In this document: in pieces, positions 1 to 28,739 of the stretch
Layout of the letters: each line of letters begins with the position of its first letter
Position numbering within the stretch: position 1 is the first letter of the stretch
From: Pyxicephalus adspersus
Taxonomy: Eukaryota; Chordata; Amphibia; Anura; Pyxicephalidae
Assembly: GCF_032062135.1 (NCBI RefSeq)
Contig: NC_092863.1
Location: 18,500,284 to 18,564,283, forward strand
DNA: 64,000 nt
Direction of reading: 5' to 3'
Program-made: the position numbers and the translations under genes
Notes under the pieces: generated by a model
The model's database searches: none
What the model was told of the DNA's origin: nothing
The model's input: the letters and a program-made list of their open reading frames with translations, nothing else

Positions 1-128
1 GAAGAAGCTGGAGGCAGGTGACAGGCCCTTTATTTTGACCCTACTTTTCAGTAACCACCCAAAAACAACCAGGTGGTTACTGATAATTGCTGAGGGTTTG
101 CCTAGCTAAAAGAGGCCGGGGTGGGGAC
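1..128. mobile_element. MITE fragment, CTTTTCAGTAACCA family
   Basis: GAAGAAGCTGGAGGCAGGTG, CTACTTTTCAGTAACCACC and AGAGGCCGGGGTGGGGAC match the copies at 14658 and 33058. The left end lies outside the window. Confidence 0.7.
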
Positions 129-551
129 ACACCACATTAGTATAGTAATTGTTGATGTGTGTTTTTATTCACCACCTCAAAAACTAATAAAACAAATTGA
201 TAATAAAGCTATTGAAAAGAAAAAGTAGAGAAAAAGAAGGATAAAAAGGAAAGACATTTTAGTCCAATAAGTGTTCCAGTACAGTTGTTAAATTGTGGTG
301 ACATCCAACTTGGGACAGTGAAAGAAGGGACCATTCTTAAAGCAAGGTCATCTTTTTAGGACAGCAGTTTTCTCAGTACTTCGGAAATAGGTAGGTTTTA
401 AAACCATGTAAGGTGACTTTGGGCCTACCCATGGACCCTCTGCGAAAAATAATCTAAACTTGACTGCATTAAATAGGAATTAAGGTAAGGTAAATTGAGT
501 TACAATACTTCCTAAATGGCTGTAGTGGTTCACAATATTTTTGCATTCTGA

Positions 552-16150
<15,599 letters not shown>

Positions 16151-16370
16151 CATCTCTCTCTACATCTGTCTGTCAAAGTCAACATTAACAAGAATTCTGG
16201 TTTATCTACATTATTGTTAAAAATATATATATTTTAAAATGTTCGACAGTTTTCAACTGCAAACATGTTATAAACAGATCTCCAAACATGAGTAATAGTG
16301 TGGATATTTAAAGGGCATACATATATGAACTGGTATAGCTGAATAAAGATTTCTTAAGAAATGTACATAC
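16151..16370 (+). other. IKZF3: IKZF3 3' untranslated region, proximal part
   Basis: The AT-rich sequence directly after the stop codon has no open frame. The nearest AATAAA is at 16342-16347. Human Aiolos has a long 3' UTR, so the transcript may continue well past this point. Confidence 0.5.
16342..16347 (+). terminator. Candidate IKZF3 polyadenylation signal
   Basis: AATAAA lies about 190 bases after the stop codon in AT-rich sequence. It could be a proximal poly(A) signal. AATAAA also occurs by chance in DNA this AT-rich, and a second one at about 17797 is also possible. Confidence 0.35.
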
Positions 16371-17557
16371 TTTTTTTAGTGTACCCTACTGTAATATGAG
16401 GCGGAATAATAGTTTATTGACCTCATTCTGTATTGTTAAGTAAATTGAAAGGTTTTATATATAGGTCTGGAGACTTCATTTGATTTCGGATGAGAAAAAA
16501 AAAGTTTGATTAAGCCACAGTGATAGAACTTTTTTTTTAGTACTGATGCCTATAACTAATATGAAATTGAAGGAGTTAAAAGCTCATTGTAGCATTAACT
16601 GCACTGAGATTCTGATGTCCAGTGCAGTCCTGCACCATCTTTTTTATTTCTTTGAATCTTAAGATAGTTTTTTTTAAAAAAAAACTTTTTTAACCCCAGA
16701 TGTTACAAACATTTTCTGTACCTTTACCTGTGCATAGCTATCAAAAGTACAATTGTAAATGTTGTGTTGACATGGACCAAAACATCTGATATCGTTCCCT
16801 TAGAGAACTGTGAAGCAGGAGGCAATTGATTGATTTATCACAATTACAAAAGACGAGTGGTCCTTTTTAAGAATGTGGAATAAGATATGCACATTTTTCA
16901 CTATACTTAATGCATGATGGTTTGTATCAAAATTGAAAACATGGTATTTAATTTGCATATAACATTTTGGTTGTCATTAATCTAAGATGTAGTTTACTTT
17001 GTACTGTGACATTTTATATATAGTTCTTTATGTGAACTTAAAAGTAATGTGTTACTGGTTTGGAAGCAGGCACCTCTCTCGCCTTAAATCTTTTTAAAAC
17101 CATTTAGATATTTCCCGCAGGTTTCAAACCTGCATAAAAGTACATCATAAGTACAAATCCTGACTAACAACTGAAGTTAGTAGCTGTAGCACCTCTCCAT
17201 ATACCCTACCATACACATTCTGCCAGTATAAATCATAGATGGCACTGACAGACAGAGAGATGCACAATTTGAACTGTGGGAGGTATTGAGGTATCGCACA
17301 GCTAAAGTTAAAGATTTTACAGATCAAGGTGCAATTTTTAGCTAGGCCCCTATCCTTCATAATTCTCTCTTCCCCAGTGATCATTTTATTTTCCTTTTTT
17401 CTAATGTTACAGTTTTTATCTGTCAGATAGATCACATAAGCAAGAATGCATTGGGTGGCCTCAGTGCTTAGTAACAAAGAAGCTTTCCGCCTGCGGGATC
17501 ACTTGCCCTCATCTCTACTGCTCTCTATTGGCTGTAAGTTTAAATTTCATATTGCAG

Positions 17558-17656
17558 GATAGTGACCTGCAAAGTAAGGGAGTGAAGGAACCAAATCAGA
17601 GCCCCAATGGAGTAGAATCCCCAGTCAGAGTTGTCACTGCAGTCCCTGTGCCACAG
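17558..17656 (+). other. Orphan exon-like segment, origin unknown
   Basis: Ninety-nine bases are open for 33 codons (DSDLQSKGVKEP, then NQSPNGVESPVRV, then VTAVPVPQ). The acceptor-like ATTGCAG stands directly before it and CAG-GTTATT directly after it, a weak donor. Composition is clearly unlike the AT-rich flanks, and the peptide looks like a low-complexity linker of a nuclear protein. The frame stays open 69 further bases to TAA at 17725. I do not recognise the protein. It could be an alternative IKZF3 exon, an exon of an unrecognised gene, a piece of a retrocopy, or chance. Confidence 0.35.
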
Positions 17657-17725
17657 GTTATTGCATTCACATTACATCCTTACCATTTACGTAACCCTAG
17701 TGAAAACCTAATTTGTTGTTCATAA

Positions 17726-20700
17726 TTTTGAGTTTGGGATTTAATTTAGATGTCTTCTGACAAACCAAGAACACAAGACAAGTTCACTTTTTTAAAAATA
17801 AATACGTGTTTGGTTGTGCCTTGAATTGTTTTTTTTTGTTTGTTTTCTGATACTGGACTATCATTTCTCAAAGGAAGCTGTTATGCTTAAAAATGCTTAG
17901 TGAATTTACCTATTTTAAAAATAATACAGAAGTTTGTATAATATACCTATTTTGTGTGACTGTTTCTTGTGTGTTAGAGAGATTCTAAAAACAATTGGCA
18001 GTACAACCAGTTAATAATAAATCTATTTTCTATTGTGTTCTATTAAGTTTTTTTTTTCATTTTTTTTTTATTTTTAAACCATTGACATAAATTTGGGTGA
18101 AGTCTGTAAGAGTTCAATGAGCTGGCTGGGTTAGCGTGTGGTGAAACGGTTCTGTTAATCATTTCGAGCCCTTGTATATGTGAAAGGTAGCTGAAAAAAA
18201 TGGGCAAAACAAGAAGTTTGTCTTAGGAAACCCCCGTGGGTCACTACCCAAGACCCTTACCTTATAAAATATAAGGATCTTGCTCACCAACCTCCTTCCT
18301 ATTGGTATTATTAGGTGTTAGTATCAAAACTAAAAAGTAGAAGTGATTCCTTAAAGGTCCAAGTGTATGCAATAACTAGATTTATCAGATGTATATAAAG
18401 TATGGTGTGATTTCACAGAATTTTATACAATTCCAAGCTTATAGGAGTAATTTTTAGCCTTACACTTACATTTTCTGACTTTTTCAGGAAACCCAAAAAA
18501 GGAATGAGTGTAATAAAAAAGCTTTAGGTAGGTATGGATAATTCCAAGAAGGTTCATCTTTTTGTTTTGGCACCAGAGCAGGGTAGTACGCACAGAAGGG
18601 ATTTACTGAAACCTTTCAGAATTACACTGATAAGACTTGGCAGGTTTTCCCCTTTTAGACCTTTAAGCTTTTAACTCCAAACATAGATATAATGTTATGG
18701 TCGACAAATTATATGGATCCAAACAAAGAACTAGGATCCCCTATATTCTATATAAGCAAAGGAAAAGTCTCAATGGGTCAGTCATCTAAAAACTCTTACA
18801 TAATACCGGTATTTTGGGTAGATCAGAGAGTAAAATATTGTGACATGGTCATATATGTGGTGGGGTGTCTGTGCTAGAGGAGATGCTTGATATGTTTGCA
18901 TAGTTGTCGTGACCATTATAAGGAATGAGCATCAATCCTTATTGGATGGTTAAATTTATAATAGGAAAAATGCAGTAGGGGGATGCTGTAATTTCTAGAA
19001 CTCCCAAAAATTTATTATATGTTATTGAGAATAATGTTACAAAGAATGTTGGAACGCAGAATGATGGATAGGAACACACAAAATTCCCAGGTAAGCAGAG
19101 AGAAACCTGACATGCTTTTGCATATTATTCACCATGCTCCATTTTTAGCAGAATAGTCTTAAAATCAGTCTTTTGTTTCAAATATAAAATTTTCTGTAGG
19201 AATCAAGGGCTGTCTTGGCTTCTCTCTTTTTTGACAAGCCATTGACGGGGCCAGCCATTCCTTCCAATTCACCACATCACTCGATCTTGTACTGCGCAGG
19301 TGCAAGATGGGGTGATGCGTCTTCCTCCAAAAAAAAAAAAAACAATTGCCGATTTCACTGCACATGAGTGAGATCACTTTTTTTTACATTAAAGCAAATT
19401 TTACAAATTGGAGCAAATTGAAACAGTTTTTGTGCCTTCCTCTGGATCAACTTTGTCCATGGGGTCTATATAGGTTCTATATGTAACTATGTACAGTGCT
19501 CGTTGCATCCCAGAACGCTCTGGGACTGCCTAAATAAATTGATGTGAGCTGCTTGGAACATACACACAGAATATAAGGGAACAGAAAAGTGTATATTTGG
19601 AAATGCAGTTTTGATTTTTTGCAAGATTCACTCCATCTTTATACTATATTATTACCAATAGGTTTGTATTACATTAGCCGATGGTACATGCCATCCAATC
19701 ATATAAATTGTCTTTACCCTCACTTACCCATTGCTGGGGTGATATGTTATCACTAAGTACCCTTGCCATTTCTACTAAAGCTCTTGCTAGCTGTGTGTTT
19801 TCCATTTGAGTAGACATATCCGTTTACCAATGGGCAATGTTTCCATAACTTAACTTCATACTTTTACTCATTACTTAAAATCAGTTAATAAAACTGCTAA
19901 AACTACTATTTGTTTTTTTTTTTTGAAGCTTTCTTTTTTAATATTTGAATTAATCCTATTTTTTACATTACATAAATATTTTAAAATAATTTATTTATAT
20001 CATATAACTACCTGTAAGCGGAATTTTCATTTTAATAGGGTCTATAAAAGTCATCCCCATGTAAATAAGTAGCTAAATACATCTCATTTGAAAAAAGCAC
20101 TGAACACCTGTGATTCTCCAGCCATTGTGTCACTACCCCCATCATGTTGTGCTGTAACTGTTCCTGATCAGTCTACTGCTCAGCTCAGCCTACTGTGTCG
20201 GCTAAATGCATGAGTAAATACTTGACGTAAATCTGTTAGAGATCTGGGGATAGCACCTCATCTGTAGTATTCCTTCACCCACAAAACTGAGCCAACCAGA
20301 AATCTCCTCCCAGTCGAGTGTTCCACCCATCTCCATGATGTTTTACAGGTGCAGTGACTGTTACTGGGGTGACCCAGAATTCTACCACTTCCCTCAGCTA
20401 CCAGTCATCTTTTCCACACTGTCGTCTTTCATGTGTCGAACAGACAGCTGCTATTTTGCCCACTGACTTTTCACCTGTCATTTCACTTATTCTTATATCA
20501 CACTTCATTGTAGTACACTTCAATTAGACATGAGTATATTTTTATTTTGGTAAGCACGCCATTTGAAAAATATTTTTTTTTCTTTTGGACACTTTTAGCT
20601 ATGTTCATACTGGCAGTGAGGTTGCAGTGTGGTTCCTTTTGCCAGTGATCCATGATGGCAGCATAATGTCACTTAACAGGCAGAGAAGTAAATCATACAT

Positions 20701-22880
20701 CATCTTTTCTGAGATCCTAGTGGATAGAAAATGAAGAAAAGTGAGTATATCCACTGTAAATAAAATGTTCATTTGGGTACAAAGGAAAACAAATATTCAC
20801 CAATGCAACACTGCAAAAACCGATGTTGCATGTTGAAGTCTCTTCCAATTTTTTTTATCTTTGAGACTTTGTCACGGATTGGCTTTTAATTTTTTCTACC
20901 TTACCAATATCTTTTTATAAGTATAGGTCCAGACACGGAATTCTAAATGGTGTCTAACTAAAGCTCTGTGTGATGGACCCTAGACTACCATCCTCCTGCA
21001 GGTGATCCCTGTAATTCCACTTCTATTCTGTAGATAAATATAATTATGATTTATGACTTGTGCAACAAGACAAACAAATCTTTGTGACAGATAATCCAAT
21101 AATTCCATTGAGCTCCATGAAGGATTCATAAAAGTTTACAAGATCTTACAGCTACTGCAGCTTGGATTGTGTGTCTCATATAAATGGTGCAATATTTGGG
21201 TTGCCAACAAATTGAACTTCTCTACTTTAGATTCACTTGTAGGTTCCTGATGAAGAAGGTGGTAGTATGGTCTCTCTTGGGTATTACTGGGAGATATTTT
21301 AGCTTATGGAAGTGGGAAGTGAAACTCACGGCTCAGTGACTGTCACAGACTTTGCTTCAACAAGTTCTCCTCTCCATTCTCCAAAGGACAAGGCTCTCAG
21401 CCATGGCAAACTTTCTTTCACAGATGGTGTGCAGAGGCTCATATTTTGCAGTACTTTGTTACCACCAAGTAGCTTGGGACAAGTAGCAATAATGTGTTTT
21501 TTTTCAGGTAGGAACCACAGTTCATGTAATATTGATTTATCATTTCAGGAATGAGATGCCAGGTTAAACCACCAAAATGCCTGGTGAGGGTATAGGAACT
21601 GTCGATTTGAGCACAGAAAACAAAGCATTAACAAATGGGATCAGAACACTGTTCTACTTTACACTATTGTTTTTTTTTTTTGGACTCTGGGTTTGGAAAG
21701 TTGTAACTGGCTGGGAAACAAAGTAATACAGATGATTGGAGAGAGGGAAGCTTGCAGAAAGGAAAAATTAAGGATTATTAAACCTATGCAGCACAAGGGA
21801 ACCTCACTGCATTGGGTATTTTTAAAAAGCTTTAAAGATTAAAAAATTAAATAAAAAAAATTGTATATATCATTATATTAAATTCCTACTATAAAGTGAA
21901 AATTATGCTAAAATTATGCAATACGTCAACATTTTGCATGGACATTTGCACTTTTATAGCTAATAACAAATTTGGTTTTTACATTGCTCTCATGTTCAGT
22001 AGAGTAGGTATTACAAGTATATAAACTAGTATATTTCCTGTGCCAGTACTGCTTGTTTATCCAAGAGTAAATTCAGAAGAATTTCTGTTGGTTGGTTCTA
22101 TACTTGTGGTGCTCATACCAGACCTCATTACAAATAACCGAAAAATAGTCTGTCTGTATGTAACCACATACCCCTGTAATGGTGCAACTGAAATATGAAC
22201 ATACACTTGTGTTTTGTGGTACACATTACGGCACAATGCGACTGGCATACTTGCCACAATTTAAGTTGGTTTACTGGTAGCACTGGTTTTAGAGGTGATA
22301 GAGCCACAATATTTTCAGGAAGGTCCCAAAAACTGTGAATTATTAGTTATATGGTTTTAACTATATAAATATATAAAATCAGAAAAACAATATAAGTGAC
22401 TCCTATGGGGCTGTTTATAAAGTACAGAATAACTTTTACCAATTGTCCAGGTGGTCAATCAATCAATCAATCAATCACCATCAACTAAAGCACATACACC
22501 TCAAATATTGCTGTCAGATTTGCTGCTTTATTAATTCGTCCCTAAAGTTTTATTTATTTTTCTTTTTGATAGAGTAGGGAAAGGTTAAAACGTGTCACTT
22601 TTTGTCATTTGCATCTCCTTGGGGAGGTCTTCCCTCACTTTGTTTTGTACAGGAAGTAAGAAGAGACACAGATTTTCCAACCCATCACTTTTTTCCAAAA
22701 ATACCAAAGCAAAAAAGATTTAATTAACTTATTTGAAACATAAAACTTTTTATCTATCTACTTTTTATCTACGTTTATTACAAACAACTTTAAAGCAGAC
22801 ATTTAAATCTAAGAGATAAGTGTGTGATCCAGGAGCAGAGGCATCCACAATATCTCCATATCTGTACCATTTTACTGTTG
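17726..22880. other. Intergenic stretch, no gene seen
   Basis: AT-rich sequence with T and A runs. A segment at about 19200-19380 (with CTGCGCAGGTGCAAGATGGGG) looks like a degraded dispersed repeat. No coding exon with splice sites or family motif is visible on either strand. Confidence 0.6.
22446..22477. repeat. Short ATCA tandem repeat
   Basis: A run of about six ATCA units follows GTGGTCA. It is a simple microsatellite. Confidence 0.75.
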
Positions 22881-22898
22881 GGATTGGACGTTGCATAC

Positions 22899-23170
22899 AG
22901 AGTTGGTACAGGGGTAAGGATTGGCATTGGAGTTTACATCGAGGGTTAGTTTTAGGATGAAAGTTTACTGGAATGGTGAAGGATAGTATTGGACTAAGTG
23001 GTCACAGGAAAAACTAGTGTTAGTATAGTGGGTAGAATAAGAGTTGGCATGGGGATAAGGTTTGGCATTAGAGGTTACATAGAGGGTTAATGTTAGGATG
23101 AAAGTTTACTGGAAGGGATACAGTGGTTGATGATGCAGGAATAGTTAGTATTAAGATTGGAGGTTAAAGC
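22899..23170 (+). repeat. Imperfect tandem duplication, period about 141 bases
   Basis: The motif starting GAGTTGG at 22900 recurs at 23041. Both copies continue through GGCATT, a TTACAT block, GAGGGTTA and then the shared stretch TTAGGATGAAAGTTTACTGG. Two copies are present, the second incomplete. Confidence 0.75.
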
Positions 23171-23228
23171 AGAATTAAAGACACTCACTTGCTTTCGCTC
23201 CAGCACCACTGCCACCATCTTCACTTAG

Positions 23229-23358
23229 GACCTGATTTATAAAAACTCTCTAAGGCTAGAGAGAATACAGTTTCATCGGTGCAGCTGGGTGATTTAGCAA
23301 ACCTGGAATGGATTTCTTCAAAGTAATTTGCTATGTGCTAGCAAACGTTTTGAATCCT
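23229..23358 (+). repeat. Foldback element, left half only
   Basis: The copy starts ACCTGATTTATAAAAACTCTC and runs through AAACCTGGAATGGATTTCTTC to TTTTGAATCC. This is the left arm and the loop of the palindromic family whose full copies are at 39175-39394 and 50192-50405. The right arm is missing. Confidence 0.8.
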
Positions 23359-23643
23359 TAGTGTACATTTCAAAAAAGATTACAAACAAGAAAGTGAGTA
23401 TGTTCTATTGCTGAGCGGACATCATCTGACCTATGAAACAACCTGTGGAATGTAATGTTCTGCTTTAATGTAAGAATTGGAAGTATAAAGAGTTGTTTCT
23501 CCTATGAAAAAAATAATATCATGTGGATACATTTAAAAAACAATAGAATTAACCCAACATATTTGTTTTGAGTTTACTAGATTCAAACTTTTTATTTGGC
23601 AGATAATAAATACATAAGTAGCTGTAAAATGTAAGCTGTAAAA

Positions 23644-24167
23644 CGGGTCAGCAAACTTTTTGGACTACTAGGCCATTTCAGGAGGTCAAGAAGGCACACT
23701 AGGCTAGAAGAAACAAGGTGTCCAAAGAAACGTTTTTTTCCAACCGTGAGTGCAAGCCAGCAGCCTCAGTCTTCCGCTCATCAGCAGTCTCTGTACATGT
23801 GTGCGTGCTTAGCATCGAAATGCCCCTGAGATTCTACCGCTTGAAAGTGCTGTTGGTGTCGTTGCACACTAAACACAGGGCTTTGTTGCCACGTTGGACG
23901 AAGAATAATTCGTCAGTCTATTCTGTGTTAAAGAAACAATGTTCAATGTCAACCTTCAGGAGACTGGTAGCTGCGCGTTGCTTCTGCTCTTTAGGCATAG
24001 TAATTGGGGTTACTGTGCGGGAACTCGATGATATTGATAATATTGCGGGCACTCGTGATAACGCAATAATTAAATTAGGCCGGATCCAACAATAAAAAAG
24101 CATTAGGCTGGGCTGGAATACTGGCTAGGTCGTATCCGGTCTATAGGCCAGAGTTTGCCTACCTCTG
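23644..24167. mobile_element. hAT-type nonautonomous element with 8-base target duplication
   Basis: The left end reads GGGTCAGCAAACTTTTTGG and the right end GCCAGAGTTTGCCTACCTCTG, imperfect inverted repeats of the CAG-GGT-GCAAACT type found in hAT elements. The flanks are CTGTAAAA (23636-23643) and CTGTAAAG (24168-24175), matching at 7 of 8 positions. The interior has a 125-codon open stretch on the + strand (23718-24095) with no transposase motif that I recognise. Confidence 0.7.
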
Positions 24168-25519
24168 CTGTAAAGCATAATAATGTGAACTGATCAGAGC
24201 TTTCTTTAATCCTAATGTTTTTCTGGACATAAGTAACAATATTCCCATTATACAGAACACAAATATTGGCCATGCCCCTAGGCCTTTGGGTCCACTTGCG
24301 ACATAATTACTAATAGTCAGTCAGTATGAAGTACACAAGTGTCATAAAAAATCTATAGCATTCTTGATTGAGCTGCAGTATATTCTCCTTCATTTCCCCT
24401 TCCAAAAACTACAGCTCCCAGTGGGAGGGTTTCAGCTGTAGAAGAAGTGCTATCAATACAAAAAGCAGTGGGTAGGACTTGGGGTGGCCAAATGATGATG
24501 TGTTACAAACATGACCCTAGGCATGGCCCCTGAAACAAGTTTTTATTCCACTGTAGTTCAAGCAAACACAGCCTACTTAAAAGTGCCCACACTCATGAGT
24601 GCATTGAGAAGGATCGATAAAGCATCATTGCTAAACTATTATAGAAAAACTGCATTAGGTGCAGATACATTTTTCTCTGGAGGCTATTCTACTGGATGTA
24701 CTAATCTAAAAACAATAAATATCTATACCTATACTGAATATACAGCCTGGTAACTGGGACTACAAGCAGGGAAAAGTTTTGGCATTGGCATGCTTGGCAC
24801 ACAACCCTCTTTATTGTCTCAGATACTTGGACACCAAAGGTGACCTGATGTCCAGAAGGGCTGATGATGTCCCTATTCCTATAGAATAAACTTAGCTGCC
24901 TGATCACATTTTTTAGATTAAAAAAACTCATCTGTAGCCATCATTACTACTTCCAAGCTCCGGGACATCTTGATTGGCCAAGCAGAAGCGGAGATGCTAG
25001 GATACCGGTCATCGTACATTGAGATGTACAGCCCAGCATACATTGCAAAGAAGATAGGGAACAGACAGGTATGTTTTATTGCATAAAGGAATTTTTTTTA
25101 TCACATTTAGTTCCACTTTAAGCCGGTCTACAGAATAAAAATCACAGAGATTTTTTTTATCTCAACACCTAATCAGCCTCACCTAATTAGTGTTGCTTAA
25201 TGATTAATATACTAACAGCCAGAGTCTACAAATATCTGTATATAATAATTGTAATAAAAAAGGTATTATGGTACCTACAAAATGGTGAGAAAACACTGAA
25301 ATATTAGTATGTATGTGTGCTCGATCTTTAGTAGATGCTGAAGAACTGTATGTAGGGTGCTCTGGTTCCTGGACCTGTAGTGGTGACATTGCAATGGGGA
25401 GGAATACTCAATCTCTGAACTAGATCTTTGGTTGATGTTGTATTGTGGTAAATCTAACACTGTATCATTTTTGAGTATGAAATGACTTAACCCAGGATTT
25501 ATTTTTGTTCATTTTGATT

Positions 25520-25544
25520 TTATCTCTGTATTTATATATATATC

Positions 25545-25578
<34 letters not shown>

Positions 25579-25693
25579 GAGAGAGAGAGTTAAAACTATA
25601 TCTGAATATATATATATATACACAAAATTAAAAACCATAATTATAAACCAAAATTAGAAAAAGTTGTCTCTGTCCAAATATTTATGGACCTAA

Positions 25694-25734
<41 letters not shown>

Positions 25735-25735
25735 A
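25520..25735. repeat. AT dinucleotide microsatellites
   Basis: Three TA/AT runs occur: about 25535-25578 (interrupted, followed by a short GA run), about 25607-25621, and the longest at about 25697-25731. The unit is purely dinucleotide. Confidence 0.9.
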
Positions 25736-26882
25736 ACACTATACAGTATATGTTTCAAATATTAGACTATACGATCATAATACCAATATTTATATAGTGA
25801 CAACACAGCGCTGCACAATAAATATATAAACTGCCATATGTTTTCTATTGAATTGAAAAGCCTAAGCAAGAATTTCTTCGGAAGAATCTGATTACTTAGT
25901 ATAGGATAATAGATCGCTTATTTTGAGGTCATCAAATTTGCTCTTCATCTGCAAATTCAAATACTTCTCATGAACAGAATTAGTAATCTTCAGAGTGAAA
26001 ATTAATCCGTAGGAGTTCAGCACCTTTGTCAATGAGTCAGTGGCAAACGAAAACCTATCCGATAAGTATGGTTTAATCACCTATCCACTATTCAGCATGT
26101 TGAAATTGACTCAACAGATTCCATCATGACACATAGAAAACCTTGTAAGGGCTGTTTTTCTTTCTTTTACTTTTTTTTACAGAATCAATATTTTAAGTGC
26201 AAAATATTGAATTTCAGGACATGATACTTCATTTCTGTAGTAAATGGATTTTAAAGAGACATATAATAATTTCTATAAAGTCTCTTGTAGAAATCTACTT
26301 TTTACTATACCTAAAGACTGATATTTTAGTAGAACTAAAGGTATCCATAGACAAACTTTTTAATAGATTAAAGCAGAGGGAGCAATTTGTGCATCTCAGG
26401 TTTAATAGATAGCAATGATCTTTCTAGCTATCTGGAAGGATGACATTCCTACTCCTGGCCAGTAATGTAATAAGCATTCTAACTAGTGACAAACACACAA
26501 ATCTTCTGTGAAGTGTGGATATACAACTTATAGCAAGGGTTCCCTGAAACTTGAAAGGCTATTTCAAGGGTTCCCTGTGTTGAAAAGGTCAAGAAACACT
26601 AGGGTAGATGTTAAATACCATAAAAACATCAAACCTATTTGATTTAACATTGTTTGGGAAAACCTATTCTTTGTTCGATTAATATTCAGTTGAGATGTTT
26701 GCCAAACATTTGCTAGCCTCAAAGCTTATACTAACAATACCCCTATGATGGCATGCCATTAAACTAGTGTTTTTTTTAGAATAGGACTACAGCTTACAGG
26801 CAAGATATAACTATGTTATGTTGCAGATTGGGTAAAAACAAATTTTAGAAGCACAGCATTATGAAGGTCTCTAAAAGTATTA

Positions 26883-27292
26883 CATAGTTACATAGTAGGT
26901 CAGGTTGAATAAAGACATAAGTCCACCAAGTTCAACCACTAGGGAAATAAACATATCCCAGATATAAAACCCTATAGACTTAGTTGATAGAGAGGAAGGC
27001 AAAAAAAAAACCCTGGTACAATTTGCTCCAACGGGAAAAAAATCATGAGGCAATCAGTAACTTCTGAAGTGAATAATGGGGAAGAGAGTTCTTCATATGG
27101 ACCATTTAGTTATTTATACAGGGTGATCATATCCCCCCTTATACGTCTCTTCTCAAGGGAGAATAGATTCAGTTCAGCGAATCTCTCCTCATAGCTGAGC
27201 TCCTCCATTCCTTTTATTAGTTTAGTTGACATTCTCTCCACTCTCTCCAATTCCACAATGTCCTTTTTGTGAACTGCTGCCCAAAACTTTGC
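26883..27292. repeat. Dispersed frog-type repeat with TTACATAGTTACATAG head
   Basis: The block starts TTACATAGTTACATAGTAGGT, continues through AAGTCCACCAAGTTCAACC, and later has TCATATCCCCCC and CTTCTCAAGGGAGAATAGATTC. This is a repeat I recall as abundant in frogs and other vertebrates; I cannot assign its class from sequence alone. It has no intact reading frame. Confidence 0.65.
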
Positions 27293-27619
27293 TTAAAATG
27301 CCCTTACAATAATAATCAGGGGAAGTAAAAATGCCTCTACATCAGTTGCCAGTAGGAGTAATACCTGCTTCCTTATCAGTGATCAATGTGAATAAAAAGT
27401 AATTGTGTCAGGGATCTATGAGAATAAAATCCTGTGTCTCAGTGGTCAGAGGGAGAACAATTGCCCCTGCATCAGTGGGAGTAAAACATTCCCTGGCATC
27501 AATGAGAATAAGTAAAGCCTCTCTTTGTCTGTAAAAATGAAAACAAAAATGCCCTTGCGACTGTTAGCAAAAGTATTATATATAATAAAGTCTGCACAGT
27601 ACACCAAACCATGCACACA

Positions 27620-28735
27620 ATCTTCACATTACACACAAATATACACACACAGCAATGCATTACATTACATTACATTACACAGACACAAAATCTGCACATT
27701 ACACACAAATATACACACACAGCACTGCANNNNNNNNNNNNNNNNNNNNNNNNNNNNNNNNNNNNNNNNNNNNNNNNNNNNNNNNNNNNNNNNNNNNNNN
27801 NNNNNNNNNNNNNNNNNNNNNNNNNNNNNNNNNNNNNNNNNNNNNNNNNNNNNNNNNNNNNNNNNNNNNNNNNNNNNNNNNNNNNNNNNNNNNNNNNNNN
27901 NNNNNNNNNNNNNNNNNNNNNNNNNNNNNNNNNNNNNNNNNNNNNNNNNNNNNNNNNNNNNNNNNNNNNNNNNNNNNNNNNNNNNNNNNNNNNNNNNNNN
28001 NNNNNNNNNNNNNNNNNNNNNNNNNNNNNNNNNNNNNNNNNNNNNNNNNNNNNNNNNNNNNNNNNNNNNNNNNNNNNNNNNNNNNNNNNNNNNNNNNNNN
28101 NNNNNNNNNNNNNNNNNNNNNNNNNNNNNNNNNNNNNNNNNNNNNNNNNNNNNNNNNNNNNNNNNNNNNNNNNNNNNNNNNNNNNNNNNNNNNNNNNNNN
28201 NNNNNNNNNNNNNNNNNNNNNNNNNNNNNNNNNNNNNNNNNNNNNNNNNNNNNNNNNNNNNNNNNNNNNNNNNNNNNNNNNNNNNNNNNNNNNNNNNNNN
28301 NNNNNNNNNNNNNNNNNNNNNNNNNNNNNNNNNNNNNNNNNNNNNNNNNNNNNNNNNNNNNNNNNNNNNNNNNNNNNNNNNNNNNNNNNNNNNNNNNNNN
28401 NNNNNNNNNNNNNNNNNNNNNNNNNNNNNNNNNNNNNNNNNNNNNNNNNNNNNNNNNNNNNNNNNNNNNNNNNNNNNNNNNNNNNNNNNNNNNNNNNNNN
28501 NNNNNNNNNNNNNNNNNNNNNNNNNNNNNNNNNNNNNNNNNNNNNNNNNNNNNNNNNNNNNNNNNNNNNNNNNNNNNNNNNNNNNNNNNNNNNNNNNNNN
28601 NNNNNNNNNNNNNNNNNNNNNNNNNNNNNNNNNNNNNNNNNNNNNNNNNNNNNNNNNNNNNNNNNNNNNNNNNNNNNNNNNNNNNNNNNNNNCATTACAT
28701 TACACAGACACAAAATCTGCCACATTATACACAAA
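27620..28735. repeat. Minisatellite interrupted by the assembly gap
   Basis: A unit of about 65 bases, built of CACATTACACACAAATATAC, the CACACACAGCA stretch, repeated CATTA, and CAGACACAAAATCTGC, occurs about one and a half times before the Ns and resumes after them. The array most likely continues through the gap. Confidence 0.8.
27730..28692. other. Assembly gap (963 Ns)
   Basis: Undetermined bases. The flanks are the same minisatellite on both sides, so the gap reflects an unresolved tandem array. Open frames that appear to cross it are artefacts. Confidence 0.99.
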
Positions 28736-28739
28736 TGAC

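Noticed and set aside
26883..27292. Coding exon of a LINE
   Set aside because: Recognised only as a dispersed repeat; no reverse transcriptase motif could be read in any frame.
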